From assembly GCA_003599455.1 (NCBI GenBank), contig QZKF01000065.1, positions 1-36,484 on the forward strand: DNA of 36,484 bases. Direction: 5' to 3'. Each line of letters begins with the position of its first letter. Within the stretch, counting starts at the first letter, position 1. Shown here in pieces: positions 8,453 through 17,338 of the stretch. This DNA is from Comamonadaceae bacterium (GTDB lineage Bacteria > Pseudomonadota > Gammaproteobacteria > Burkholderiales > Burkholderiaceae_C). The notes beneath the pieces were generated by a model, which made no database searches, was not told the origin of the DNA, and saw nothing but the letters and a program-made list of their open reading frames with translations. The translations under genes were made by a program, and so were the position numbers.

Positions 8453-9267
8453 CCGAGTGTGTGCTGCATGAAAGGGTTGGCGGCGTGGCGGTCGTCACAC
8501 TGAACCGTCCACAGTCGAAGAACTCGCTCGACGCCGCCACGGTCGATGCTCTGATCGGTCTGTTTCGGGGTTTCCGGGACGACGACACCGTGCGGGCGGT
8601 GGTGCTCACAGGCGCGGGCAGCGACTTCTGCGCCGGCGGCGACGTCAAGCAGATGGGGCAGGGTGGTCCGCGCACGCCGGAGCAGCGCCGCGCTGGCATG
8701 GGCCGTTACGGCGACTTGGCCAAGGCCATTGCATCGCTCGACAAGCCGGTCATCGCGGCCGTCGACGGCGTTGCCTACGGCGGCGGCCTGAGCCTTGCCT
8801 TGCTCTCGGACATCGTGCTCGTGAGCGATCGCGCTCGCATGGCGATGGTGTTCCATCGCATTGGCCTGGTGCCCGACATCGGTTCCTGGTACACGCTTCC
8901 GCGTGTGGTGGGGCTGCAGCGGGCCAAGGAACTGGTGTACTCGGCGCGCGAGTTCGGCGCCGCCGAGGCGCTGCAGATGGGGCTGGCCCTGGAGATTCTG
9001 CCCAGTGCAGAGTTGCTGCCGCGTGCCATGGAAATGGCGCGCAGCTTCGAGGGCGCGCCGGCCACGGCCATGAGCCTGTCGAAGCAGGCCCTGCAGGCTT
9101 CGCTTCAAAGCGACCTGAACACCATGCTGGACATGGAAGCCACCGCGCAGGCCATTGCCGGGGGCAGCGACTACGCGCGCGAATCGGTGCGCCGGTTCGC
9201 GGCCCGTGAGCCGGCCCAGTTCCGCTGGCCCGGCAGAAACACGACGACAACGGGAAACAAACAATGA
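8449..9267 (+). CDS. Enoyl-CoA hydratase/isomerase family protein
   Basis: A 272-residue crotonase. The first oxyanion-hole segment GSDFCAGGDVKQM and the second, DGVAYGGGLSLALLSD, are present. The catalytic region reads RIGLVPDIGSW, with Asp where many family members use Glu, resembling PaaG-type isomerases more than the canonical hydratase. The start overlaps the previous stop by four bases, and its own stop overlaps the MaoC gene start (ATGA at 9264-9267). The family is certain; hydratase versus isomerase is open. The decayed crotonase at 1923-2712 shares its GLVPD and LQRAKEL blocks. Confidence 0.92.
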   Translation: MTECVLHERVGGVAVVTLNRPQSKNSLDAATVDALIGLFRGFRDDDTVRAVVLTGAGSDFCAGGDVKQMGQGGPRTPEQRRAGMGRYGDLAKAIASLDKPVIAAVDGVAYGGGLSLALLSDIVLVSDRARMAMVFHRIGLVPDIGSWYTLPRVVGLQRAKELVYSAREFGAAEALQMGLALEILPSAELLPRAMEMARSFEGAPATAMSLSKQALQASLQSDLNTMLDMEATAQAIAGGSDYARESVRRFAAREPAQFRWPGRNTTTTGNKQ

Positions 9268-10136
9268 TCGACTACGAAAAAACCAAGGCTTGGCGTTCAG
9301 ACCCGGTGCGCCACAGCTACGCCACGAAGGATACCATCCTCTATGCGCTGGGCCTGGGACTGGGCACCGACCCTCTGGACGCGCAGCAACTGCGCTACGT
9401 GTACGAGAAAGACCTGGTGGCACTGCCCACCATGGCCGCGGTGCTGGCCTCGCCCGGCTCCTGGATGCGCGATCGCAAGGAACTGGGCATCGATTTTCTC
9501 AAGCTGGTGCATGGCGAGCAGGGCGTCACCATCCATTCGCCGCTGTCTGTTGCAGGAACCGTGGTCGGTGAAAGCCGGGTGGTGCGCCTGGTCGACAAGG
9601 GCGAGGGCAAGGGCGCCATCCTGCATGTGGAGAAGTCACTCAAGGACGAGGCCAGCGGGCAGTTGCTCGCAACGGCGGAGCAGGTCCTGTTCCTGCGCGG
9701 GGACGGCGGCTTTTCGGCTGGCCAGGGCGGTGACGAGCCGGCTCCCGCGCTGCCTGCCCCTCCGGAGACGGCGGCCGATGTCGCGCTGGAATTGCCCACG
9801 CGCCCGGAAGCGGCGCTGCTGTACCGGCTCTCGGGCGACCTCAACCCTCTGCATGCCGATCCCGTGGTCGCCGCGAAGGCGGGCTTCCCCAAGCCGATCC
9901 TGCACGGGCTGGCCTCGTGGGGCAACGCCGGCCGTGGCATCGTGCAGCTGTTCTGCGGCCACGACCCGGCGCGCCTGCGTTCGATTCGGGCCCGCCTGAC
10001 CTCGCCGGTTTACCCCGGCGAGACACTGGTGCTCGAATGCTGGCGGGTGGCGGCCGATGAGGTGGCTTTCCGCGCCCGGGTGAAGGAGCGCGACGTGGTC
10101 GTCCTCAACAACGGTCGTGCGGGGATTGCTGCATGA
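9264..10136 (+). CDS. MaoC-type (R)-specific enoyl-CoA hydratase
   Basis: A 290-residue double hot-dog protein of the MaoC/hydratase-2 family. The C-terminal half contains the full hydratase-2 signature YRLSGDLNPLHADP with the Asp192/His197 dyad and Asn194, followed by GFPKPILHGL. The N-terminal half is the degenerate hot-dog domain expected in this size class. It should add water to a trans-2-enoyl-CoA to give a 3R-hydroxyacyl-CoA in the cytoplasm. It overlaps both neighbours by four bases, so it is translated as part of a tightly coupled string. With the crotonase, the operon encodes two hydratase folds, suggesting two enoyl-CoA intermediates or stereochemical switching. Confidence 0.93.
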   Translation: MIDYEKTKAWRSDPVRHSYATKDTILYALGLGLGTDPLDAQQLRYVYEKDLVALPTMAAVLASPGSWMRDRKELGIDFLKLVHGEQGVTIHSPLSVAGTVVGESRVVRLVDKGEGKGAILHVEKSLKDEASGQLLATAEQVLFLRGDGGFSAGQGGDEPAPALPAPPETAADVALELPTRPEAALLYRLSGDLNPLHADPVVAAKAGFPKPILHGLASWGNAGRGIVQLFCGHDPARLRSIRARLTSPVYPGETLVLECWRVAADEVAFRARVKERDVVVLNNGRAGIAA

Positions 10137-11122
10137 ACGCGCCGACCACCATGCGCGCCTGGCAGGTCGAGGAGATCACCGAAGCGGGCACGCTGGTGCA
10201 GCGCGAGATAGCGGTGCCCCAACCCACCGCGGACCAGTACCTGGTGCGGGTCGAAGCCGCCGGCATCGCGTTCGGCGACACCCTGATCGTGCGCGGCAAG
10301 TACCAGGTCAAGCCGCCCCTTCCCTTCACCCCGGGTTCGGAGGTGGTCGGCACCATCGTGGCGGGCGAGGGGGGGCCGCTGACCGTCGGGACACGCATCG
10401 CGAGCTCGTCGCGGCAGGGCGGCTTCGCCGGTTATGCCGTGGTGCCGCGCACCGAGGCCGTGGCCCTGCCTGCTGACCTGGCCGCGGGCGCTGCGCTGGC
10501 CTTGCGCAGCAACTATCCCACGTCGCTCTACGCGTTGCGTGAAGTGGCTCGCCTCAAACCCGGAGAGACGGTGTTGGTGCATGCGGCTGCCGGCGGCGTC
10601 GGCAGTGCGGCTGTTGCGCTGGCAAAGTGGATGGGTGCGCGCGTCCTGGCCACCGCTGGCGGGCCCGCGAAGCTGGCGGCCGCCAAGGCCATCGGCGCCG
10701 ACGAAGTCCTTGATTACCGCGATCCCGCCTGGGTCGACGCGGTCAAGAAACTGGCGCCTCAAGGCGTGGACGTGGTGTACGACCCGGTGGGCGGCGAAGT
10801 GGGCGTGCAGAGCATGCGCTGCCTCGGCTTCGGGGCGCGCTACCTGGTGATCGGCTTTGCCAGCGGCGCCTTGACGCAGTTGCCTGCCAACCGCCTGCTG
10901 TTGCACAACGCCACTGCGCACGGTGTGCTGTGGGGCGAGGTGCGCAAGCGCAACATTGCCTTGGCGGCGCAGCTCACGCGCGACACCTACGACGCACATG
11001 CCGCCGGCCGACTGGCGCTGCTGCCGGGACAGGGCTACCCATTCGCGGACGCGCCTCGCGCGCTGGCGGCGCTGGAAGGCCGCGACAGCATCGGCAAGCT
11101 GTGGATCGATCTGTCAGCGTGA
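10133..11122 (+). CDS. NADPH:quinone oxidoreductase-like MDR
   Basis: A 329-residue medium-chain dehydrogenase/reductase of the zinc-independent quinone oxidoreductase subgroup. The nucleotide-binding region reads LVHAAAGGVGSAAVALAKW near residues 145-163, and the N-terminal GroES-like domain contains FGDTLIVRGKY and TPGSEVVG. No zinc-ligand cysteines are seen. It probably reduces an activated double bond, possibly an enoyl or enone intermediate, using NADPH. The start overlaps the MaoC stop by four bases. A related but separate MDR lies in the other catabolic operon at 26665-27654. Confidence 0.9.
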   Translation: MNAPTTMRAWQVEEITEAGTLVQREIAVPQPTADQYLVRVEAAGIAFGDTLIVRGKYQVKPPLPFTPGSEVVGTIVAGEGGPLTVGTRIASSSRQGGFAGYAVVPRTEAVALPADLAAGAALALRSNYPTSLYALREVARLKPGETVLVHAAAGGVGSAAVALAKWMGARVLATAGGPAKLAAAKAIGADEVLDYRDPAWVDAVKKLAPQGVDVVYDPVGGEVGVQSMRCLGFGARYLVIGFASGALTQLPANRLLLHNATAHGVLWGEVRKRNIALAAQLTRDTYDAHAAGRLALLPGQGYPFADAPRALAALEGRDSIGKLWIDLSA

Positions 11123-11147
11123 GCGTCGCCACCACCGCATCGACCCC

Positions 11148-12410
11148 GTGACGACTCCCACCAACGCATGGTTCCCGGCCCTGGAGGAACCTCAGGTGCG
11201 CCGCTATCTGCTGGGGCAGGGTACCTCCATCCTCGGGACGTGGATGCTGGATATCACGCTGAACCTGCTGGTGTGGCAGCTGACGCGTGCGCCGGCCATG
11301 CTCGGCGTGCTGAACTTCCTGATCTACGGTCCGGCGCTGTTCGTCACCCCGCTGGTGTCGCCGCGCCTGCACGCGGGCAATGCCAGGCGCGTCACGCTCT
11401 GGGTGCTCGTGGCCGCGCTGGTGGTAGCGGTCGCCTTGACGGCTGCTGCCGCGCTGGACTGGCTTACCCTGCCGGTGCTGTTTCTTGCCGCGGCCGCGCG
11501 CGGAGTCCTCGGCGGGATGGAGGTGCCCTCGCGACAGATGCTGCTGGTGAACATCAGCCCGGACGACTCTCGCCTGGGCAGCGCCATCGCGATGAACACC
11601 GTTGTCTTCCTGCTCGCGCGCACCGCCGGACCTGGCCTGGCGGCACTGATGTTCGAACCGCTCGGGCCGGGGTGTGCATTCGCTTTGGCGGCTGGCGGAT
11701 TGTTGTTCATGCTTCATTGCGTGGTTCGCTTGCGCGTGCGATCCCACGACCATCCTTCGGCGCGTGGACAGCCCGCCCCCACAGGCTTGCGCGGGGCGTG
11801 GGAGTTCGTGCGACAGGACCGCTTCGGCAGCCTCTTCCTGCCGGTCGCCGCCGCCGTCGGACTCTGCGTGGGCGCGTACCAGACGTTGGTGCCGGTGCTG
11901 GCCGATCGCACCTTCGGTGACGCCAACCGGTGGACGGGTTGGTTTTTCGCGGCCGCAGGCGGCGGCGCCCTGGTGGCCGCGCTGCTGCTGTCGTCGCGTT
12001 ACCTCGACACCTTGCTGCGCCGCTTCCTGCTGCTGGTGCCGTGGTCCGGGGTGGTCGCCCTGTCGGTGCTGGCCGTCAGCTCCCACGTGGCTGCCACGCT
12101 GGCGGCGTTCGCCGTGCTCGGGTTCTGCACTTCATTTGTGGGCACCGGCACCAACGCCACCTTGCATCGGCGGGCGCCGCCCGAGGCCAGAGGCGGGCTG
12201 ATCGCGCTGTTCCTGCTGGCGTTCGTCGGCGTGATGCCTTTCGCCCAGTTGCTTTCGGGCCTGCTTGCACAGTGGCTCCCGCTGGGAGCGACCTTCGCCG
12301 TGCTGGCGGTGCTGCTCTGTACCGCTCTGACTGCGCTTTACGGCGCGCGTTGGCGGCGGCAGGGAAGCCTGGAGCTGGACTTGGCCACGTCTGAAGGGAA
12401 GCACTCATGA
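11148..12410 (+). CDS. MFS transporter
   Basis: A 420-residue major facilitator permease of the EntS/MFS_3-like subgroup with about 12 hydrophobic segments. The conserved loop region FLAAAARGVLGGMEVPSRQ and the following LLVNISPDDSRLGSAIAMN block are typical of this subgroup. The likely start is GTG at 11148, 25 bases after the MDR stop; sequence upstream in this frame overlaps the MDR gene and is low-complexity arginine-rich, so it was rejected. The role is import or export of the pathway substrate or a toxic intermediate; direction cannot be told. The stop overlaps the truncated CaiB start (ATGA at 12407-12410). Confidence 0.88.
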   Translation: MTTPTNAWFPALEEPQVRRYLLGQGTSILGTWMLDITLNLLVWQLTRAPAMLGVLNFLIYGPALFVTPLVSPRLHAGNARRVTLWVLVAALVVAVALTAAAALDWLTLPVLFLAAAARGVLGGMEVPSRQMLLVNISPDDSRLGSAIAMNTVVFLLARTAGPGLAALMFEPLGPGCAFALAAGGLLFMLHCVVRLRVRSHDHPSARGQPAPTGLRGAWEFVRQDRFGSLFLPVAAAVGLCVGAYQTLVPVLADRTFGDANRWTGWFFAAAGGGALVAALLLSSRYLDTLLRRFLLLVPWSGVVALSVLAVSSHVAATLAAFAVLGFCTSFVGTGTNATLHRRAPPEARGGLIALFLLAFVGVMPFAQLLSGLLAQWLPLGATFAVLAVLLCTALTALYGARWRRQGSLELDLATSEGKHS

Positions 12411-12652
12411 AACTGTTTGAAGGACTCAGGGTACTGGACGTGGCGGGTTTCATCGCAGGGCCTGGCGCAGCAACCATCCTGGCCGATTTTGGCGCTGACG
12501 TGGTCAAGATCGAGATGCCTGGCGAGGGCGACGGCTTCCGCGCGGTCTACCGCAACCCCAATCTCGCTTACTCCGAACACAACTACCTCTGGATGCAGGT
12601 TGACCGCATCCGGCGCAGATTGGCGCTGGATCTCAAGCAACCTCGCCGTTGA
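12407..12652 (+). pseudogene. CaiB/BaiF CoA-transferase, N-terminal fragment
   Basis: Only 81 residues of a protein that is normally about 390-400. The opening LFEGLRVLDVAGFIAGPGAATILADFGADVVKIE is classic for family III CoA-transferases (written here as landmarks LRVLDVAG, GPGAATILADFG and VVKIE), and similarity continues through RRLALDLKQP. The frame then ends RR-stop. The catalytic aspartate, usually near residue 170, is lost, so the fragment cannot transfer CoA. Homology stops at about 12640, exactly where a convergent TTT receptor gene loses its own C-terminus. It was the last gene of the plus-strand operon. See the intact CaiB at 24617-25807 for comparison. Confidence 0.88.
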
Positions 12653-13214
12653 AGGCAATGTGGACGAGGTCGATTCCCGACGCCTGTGCCAGCGTGCCAC
12701 CCATGATGTTGCCGGAACTCCCGGGGCCACTGGTGCCATAGTCCACGTCTCTCTTCTGGGTCTTGGCCCACTCGATGAATTGCTGTACGGTGGCCGCTGG
12801 GACGTGCTTGCCGACGGCGAATGCATTGGGCAGCATCGCCACCACGGCCACCGGTGCAAATTCCTGAATCGAATAGGTGGGAGTCTTGGAGAGCAGGGCG
12901 GTCTGTACCAGGCTGCTGATCGACAACAGGATGGTGTACCCATCAGCCTGACCTTTCGAGACCGTGGAGTAGGCGATCGTGCCGTTGCCGCCGGGCCGGT
13001 TGTCCACCAGCACCGGCTGCTTCAAGGACGCCGACAGGTGCTCGGCGATCAACCGGGCCATGGCGTCCACCGTTCCGCCTGGCGCCGTTGGGATGACAAG
13101 CCGGATCGCGCGTTCGGGATAGTGCGCCGCATCTTGGGACGCTGCTGGAAAGGCGGTGACCAGTGCGCTTGCGCCGAGGAAAGTGAGTGCCTGACGGCGG
13201 GAGTTGAGTTTCAT
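12633..13214 (-). pseudogene. TTT-family receptor, C-terminally truncated
   Basis: A 193-residue remnant of a roughly 320-residue TTT periplasmic receptor. The intact start (ATG 13214, AGGAGA upstream), Tat-like signal MKLNSRRQALTFLG, IRLVIPTAPGGTVDAMAR, VDNRPGGNG and GTSGPGSSGNIMGG are present. The frame stops right after LVHIAFNGE, within the segment before the second lobe's hinge, so the ligand site is incomplete. Its 3' end overlaps the truncated CaiB gene by 20 bases, indicating a deletion or inversion join. It was probably the third gene of the unit starting with the crotonase at 15095. Confidence 0.88.
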
Positions 13215-13243
13215 GTTTGTCTCCTGTTTTGAGGTTTGGGTAC

Positions 13244-14212
13244 TTAGAGGGAAGCGGCGGCCGCAGCGAGTCGCTCGCGACACTGGGCCACCATGCGGGT
13301 GATCAGTTCCTGGCAACTGGGGATGTCGTGAATCAGTCCAACGACTTGACCGGCCCAGATCACCCCGTCGTTCAGGCTGCCGCTGGCGAGCGCGGCTCGC
13401 CCCCGGGCACCAGCCACCAGCGGTCGCAGGTCGGCAAAGTCGCAACCCCCCGGACGGCGCTCCAGTTCCAGTACTTGTTCCGACACTGGGTTGGACAACA
13501 CCCGCGCGGTATTTTTCAATGTCCGGAACATTAGGCGTGTGTCGGTCTCGCGGGCGTCGATCAGCGCCTGCTTGATCCGCTCATGCACCGGTGCCTCAAG
13601 CGTGGTGACGAAGCGGGTGCCCATGTTGACGCCGTGGGCGCCCAGGGCCAACGCGGCGGCCATGCCGCGACCGTCGGCGATGCCGCCGGAAGCGATCACC
13701 GGGATGTCCAGCGCTGCGACGGCGGCCGGGATCAGTACCAGGCCGGGCACGTCGTCCTCGCCCGGGTGACCAGCGCATTCAAAGCCGTCGATGCTGACCA
13801 CGTGTACGCCACGCGCCTGAGCGGTGATCGCATGGCGAACGGAAGTGCATTTGTGCAGGATGGTGATGTTGGCGCGGCGCAGCCGCTCGAAGACCTCAGG
13901 CGGCACGTTACCCGCAGTCTCGACGACCCTCACGCCGTGTCTGATGATCGTGTCGAAAATCTGCTCGTATGGGGGCGGCGACATGGTGCGCAGCATGGTG
14001 ACGTTGACGCCGAAGGGCTGGTCCGTCAGCAAGCGGCAGCGTTCGATCTCGCGGCCGAGCTCTTCCGGAGTCGCTTGGGTCAGCGCGCTGAGGGTACCGA
14101 GGCCTCCGGCATTGGAAACGGCGGACGCCATGTCGGCGGTGCCGACCCACTGCATGCCCCCCTGGACGATGGGATAGCGGACGCCGAGGAGTGAGGTGAC
14201 GGGATTGCTCAT
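13244..14212 (-). CDS. Nitronate monooxygenase/2-nitropropane dioxygenase-like flavoprotein
   Basis: A 322-residue FMN TIM-barrel protein. Landmarks are RYPIVQGGMQWVG at the N-terminus, the FECAGHPGE loop in the middle, PVIASGGIADGRGMAAALALGAHGVNMGTRF near the phosphate-binding site (given as segments PVIASGGIADG and NMGTRF). Members oxidise nitronates, but many in catabolic clusters act as enoyl or other FMN reductases, so substrate should stay open. The start chosen is ATG 14212, four bases after the crotonase stop; an upstream in-frame ATG at 14239 would overlap that gene. It lies between the crotonase and the truncated TTT receptor. Confidence 0.88.
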   Translation of the reverse strand: MSNPVTSLLGVRYPIVQGGMQWVGTADMASAVSNAGGLGTLSALTQATPEELGREIERCRLLTDQPFGVNVTMLRTMSPPPYEQIFDTIIRHGVRVVETAGNVPPEVFERLRRANITILHKCTSVRHAITAQARGVHVVSIDGFECAGHPGEDDVPGLVLIPAAVAALDIPVIASGGIADGRGMAAALALGAHGVNMGTRFVTTLEAPVHERIKQALIDARETDTRLMFRTLKNTARVLSNPVSEQVLELERRPGGCDFADLRPLVAGARGRAALASGSLNDGVIWAGQVVGLIHDIPSCQELITRMVAQCRERLAAAAASL

Positions 14213-14216
14213 GGAC

Positions 14217-15095
14217 TCACCAGCTCGGCTTGACTTCACCCGCGCCGAACGGCGCGTCGCGACGTCTGGCTGCAGCCTTGAAGCCGAGAGACGCGACGTC
14301 AGCGTCGAATTCTTTCTTGGCCTGGGTCAGGTGGGCGCGGCTGTCCATTTCAGCCGCTAGGCGGGCCACAGTTCCCGCGCCGGCAAGCTCGAGCGCGATG
14401 TTGACGATGCGTTTGTTGGTGGCGAGCAGATCGGGGTCAACAGTGGCCAGCCGCCTGGCCAGCGTCATCACCTCGTGCTCTAGTTCGGAAGCCGGCGCCG
14501 AAGCGACGACCAGCCCGATCTTGGCCGCGTCGCGGCCGCTCACCACGTCGCCACTCAGCAGCAGCCGCTTGGCCCATTGCGGACCCACGTTGTAGAACCA
14601 CATGTGGTTGGGCGGCGATCCCATGGCGCGGGTGGCTGGAAAACCGATGCGCGCATCGTCGGCGGCAATAACCATGTCGCAATACAGGGCGAGGTCGGTA
14701 CCGCCGGCCACACAATTTCCGTGCACCTTGGCGATCACTGGCTTGTGGATCACGAATGGCGTGCGCAGCAGCTCCTGGAAGCGCTCCAGCTTCCACGCGT
14801 CATCGTCGAAAGTGGCGCTGCTGGTGCGGTACGCGCCCGGCTCGGGGCTCTCCGCTGCATAGCGGGCATACGCCGACTGCATGTCGTAGCCGGCACAGAA
14901 GTCAGGGCCGGCACCGTCGACCACGATCACACTGACGGCGCGCAGGTCGTCCGCTTCGAGGAGGGCGCCACGAAACTCAACCAGCATGTCCCAGGATAGC
15001 GCATTGCGGCGGGCGGGGTGGTTCAGGGTGACGCGCGCTACCCGCTCGCTGATCTCCAGGGACACGAACTCGCTGGACTTCATCCACTTGTGCAT
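14217..15095 (-). CDS. Enoyl-CoA hydratase/isomerase family protein, atypical active site
   Basis: A 292-residue crotonase-fold protein. The first oxyanion-hole segment is AGPDFCAGYDMQSA and the second is HGNCVAGGTDLALYCD, both intact. The usual catalytic-glutamate region is replaced by IGFPATRAMGSPPNHMW, so classical hydration is doubtful and an isomerase, hydrolase or C-C lyase activity is possible. The start is ATG 15095 with GGAAG upstream; an ATG at 15083 is an alternative. It heads a minus-strand unit with the FMN protein and the truncated TTT receptor. A perfect TGGTTCAACCA dyad lies 33 bases upstream of the start. Confidence 0.9.
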   Translation of the reverse strand: MHKWMKSSEFVSLEISERVARVTLNHPARRNALSWDMLVEFRGALLEADDLRAVSVIVVDGAGPDFCAGYDMQSAYARYAAESPEPGAYRTSSATFDDDAWKLERFQELLRTPFVIHKPVIAKVHGNCVAGGTDLALYCDMVIAADDARIGFPATRAMGSPPNHMWFYNVGPQWAKRLLLSGDVVSGRDAAKIGLVVASAPASELEHEVMTLARRLATVDPDLLATNKRIVNIALELAGAGTVARLAAEMDSRAHLTQAKKEFDADVASLGFKAAARRRDAPFGAGEVKPSW

Positions 15096-15127
15096 GGCGC
15101 TTCCGATTTTCTTGATGATTTATGCGT

Positions 15128-15140
15128 ATGGTTCAACCAT
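15128..15140. promoter_or_regulatory. TGGT-N3-ACCA operator upstream of crotonase unit
   Basis: ATGGTTCAACCAT is a perfect 13-bp dyad around a central C, located 33 bp upstream of the crotonase start at 15095. It shares the 12-mer TGGTTCAACCAT with the divergent promoter at 4329-4340. It fits the FadR/PdhR-type GntR box. Confidence 0.65.
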
Positions 15141-15182
15141 TATTGGTCGAGTGTGAAACGCATGTCAACCGTGTTTCCCCAA

Positions 15183-15211
15183 TGAAAACGCCCGGCGAAT
15201 GGCCGGGCGTT
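15183..15211 (-). terminator. Intrinsic terminator after NIPSNAP gene
   Basis: A perfect 10-bp stem (AACGCCCGGC and GCCGGGCGTT) with a five-base loop, followed on the minus strand by TTTTCATT. It begins 19 bases after the NIPSNAP stop and closes the TTT receptor-FAD dehydrogenase-NIPSNAP unit before the next promoter. Confidence 0.85.
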
Positions 15212-15229
15212 CGATCAACACAATCTCGA

Positions 15230-15577
15230 TCAGACGATTGAGACGGCCAGATCAACTGACCGGATCAGCCGTGTTTCCTGAGCAGTGATTAGGTGAGCGG
15301 AGGCCGCCAGGTAGGCCGGAAACGCTGGATGCCTGTCGCGCGCGCTGCAGCGGCGCTCGTAGTCGGCCAGATCGTCGTAGCCCCACAAATGCACGAACTG
15401 GTTCTGCGGCCCCACCAGACTGGTGTAAAAGCCCAACGGATGTCCCAGTGTCTGCAGCAGCACGGGCATTGCCAGTTCCCTGAACACCTCCAGGAATTCG
15501 GGCATCTTGCGCAGCGTGATGGTGTACACACGATGGTCGATTAGCGCCCTCGCAGGCACCTGCATGGTTGTGCTCAT
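15230..15577 (-). CDS. NIPSNAP family protein
   Basis: A 115-residue protein of the NIPSNAP ferredoxin-like (dimeric alpha-beta barrel) family. The opening VYTITLRKMPEFLEVF and the FVHLWGYDDLADYERR segment are characteristic. The start at 15577 overlaps the FAD dehydrogenase stop (ATGA), implying coupled translation. Bacterial NIPSNAP proteins frequently sit in degradative operons and may bind or transform small hydrophobic compounds; no enzyme activity can be assigned. It is the last gene before an intrinsic terminator. Confidence 0.88.
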   Translation of the reverse strand: MSTTMQVPARALIDHRVYTITLRKMPEFLEVFRELAMPVLLQTLGHPLGFYTSLVGPQNQFVHLWGYDDLADYERRCSARDRHPAFPAYLAASAHLITAQETRLIRSVDLAVSIV

Positions 15578-17328
15578 GCCGGCATCGGAACGGGCGTTGC
15601 ACTGCTTGCAGCTGACCGAAGCGCGCCTGAAGCGACATGGTCTGCGACGTGGTTCGCGGTAACGTAGGCGAAGGTCATGTTCGGGCCGTGCGTGATGCCC
15701 GCGCCGGGGTAGTTTCCACCCATGATGCTGGCCCGGTCATTGCCCACCGCGTACAGGCCGTTGATGGGTGCACCGTCGCGCTGGAGGACCTCACCAACGA
15801 CACTGGTTTGCAGTCCGTCGAAGGTGCCCAGATCACCCATCAAGACCTTGATCGCGTAGAACGGACCGTGCTGCACTGGCGCCACGCAGGGATTCGGCTT
15901 GTGCTCGGCATCCGCCAGGTAACGGTTGAATGATGTGCTGCCGCGAGCAAAGGCCGGGTCTTTGCCTTCCAATGCGCCGAGGTTGTACTCGCGCACCGTC
16001 TGCTCAAGGCCGGCTGATTCGATGCCCGCAGTTTCTGCCAGGGCGGCCAGTGTCTTGCCTTCGACAAGGTAGCCGTTGCGGATCAACGGCCCTATCGGCA
16101 TCGGTGACGGCTTGACGTAGCCCAGGCCGTACTTGCCGAGGGTCGGTTTGTCACAGACCAGCCACATGGCGGTTTCTGGCAGGTCCTTGCACGCCTTGAT
16201 CATGGCCGCACCAACGTCGTGGTACGAATTCGATTCGTTGGTGAAGCGTTGTCCGTTGCTCAGCACGCCGATCACCCCAGGCTTGTAGCGATCCAGGAGA
16301 TGCGGAAAGACACCCATTTCGCCCTTGCCGAAGTCCACGCGCGTTACCGGCATCCATGCAGCGGGTTCCTTGAAGCGGATGTCCACGACGCCGCCCACGG
16401 CCTCGGCCATGTTGGCTCCGTCGCCGGTGTTGGATTCAGGCGTGGGAGACACATGGGCGTGACCGCGTTTTAGATGCGGATACGCCTGGGCGATGCGCTT
16501 GAGGTCGTGCGGAAAACCGCCACAGGCCAACACCACCCCGTGGCGGGCCTTGAGCTCGCACGGTTGTCCGTCTTTCCCGTCCATGAGCACGCCTCGCGCC
16601 CGCCCCTCTTCCATTAGGATCCTGCGGGCCGGTGTGCTAGTGAGGATGGGGATGCCGAGGTCCAGCGCCGACTTGGCAAGCCGTGCCGCGAGCGCATTGC
16701 CGCTGGTGACCTGGATGGCTCGTCGGTACAGGACGAGCTCCTTGACATGGCTGGCGAGGCGACGCGCCACGTAGAAAAATGACTTCAGGGATTTCGTCAC
16801 GCGGAAAAAGTGCTTCAGGTCCGCGTTGGATGAGTTGAACATCATGCCAATGAACGTGATTGACTTCAGAGGAGGCTTCAGACGCTCCATGTCCTTGCCG
16901 AGTCCGCGGATGTCGTAGGCGGCAGCCAGGATGGACCGCCCGACGTCAACCCCCCCAGGCACGTCGGGGTGGTAGTCCGGGTAGAGCGTGGGAACGAACT
17001 GCATCTGCGTCTCGCGTTCCATGAAGTCCACCATCTCGGGACCTTTTTCGATGAAGGTGCGGACCGCTTCCTCGTCGTAGAAGGCACCCGTCTCATGCAT
17101 CATGAATGTCTGAACAGCCTCCACGCTGTCGCCTGGGTTTTGCTTGCGCCCATGGTGGGTGAGGGGAATCCAAAGCACACCGCCGGACAGCGCAGTGGTG
17201 CCACCGAAGACGGGTTCCTTTTCGAGCACCACGACGTCGAGGCCGCGCTTCTTCGCCGTGATCGCGAATGTCAGACCGGCGGCCCCGGAGCCGACGACGA
17301 TCAGATCATGTTCGGTTGTTGACGTCAT
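15574..17328 (-). CDS. KstD-like FAD-dependent dehydrogenase
   Basis: A 584-residue FAD-binding-2 family flavoenzyme. The dinucleotide fold is at VVGSGAAGL (G13, G15, G18), followed by VLEKEPVFGGTTALSGG. Near the C-terminus, GNDRASIMGGNYPGAGITHG forms the FAD-closing segment typical of 3-ketosteroid delta-1-dehydrogenases and their relatives. It should introduce a double bond next to a carbonyl in a cyclic or hydrophobic ketone, but the true substrate is unknown. The ATG at 17328 has GAAG eight bases upstream; a GTG at 17337 is possible. It lies 10 bases after the TTT receptor gene and overlaps the NIPSNAP gene. No signal peptide is seen. Confidence 0.9.
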   Translation of the reverse strand: MTSTTEHDLIVVGSGAAGLTFAITAKKRGLDVVVLEKEPVFGGTTALSGGVLWIPLTHHGRKQNPGDSVEAVQTFMMHETGAFYDEEAVRTFIEKGPEMVDFMERETQMQFVPTLYPDYHPDVPGGVDVGRSILAAAYDIRGLGKDMERLKPPLKSITFIGMMFNSSNADLKHFFRVTKSLKSFFYVARRLASHVKELVLYRRAIQVTSGNALAARLAKSALDLGIPILTSTPARRILMEEGRARGVLMDGKDGQPCELKARHGVVLACGGFPHDLKRIAQAYPHLKRGHAHVSPTPESNTGDGANMAEAVGGVVDIRFKEPAAWMPVTRVDFGKGEMGVFPHLLDRYKPGVIGVLSNGQRFTNESNSYHDVGAAMIKACKDLPETAMWLVCDKPTLGKYGLGYVKPSPMPIGPLIRNGYLVEGKTLAALAETAGIESAGLEQTVREYNLGALEGKDPAFARGSTSFNRYLADAEHKPNPCVAPVQHGPFYAIKVLMGDLGTFDGLQTSVVGEVLQRDGAPINGLYAVGNDRASIMGGNYPGAGITHGPNMTFAYVTANHVADHVASGALRSAASSATPVPMPA

Positions 17329-17338
17329 GGAAGTCACT

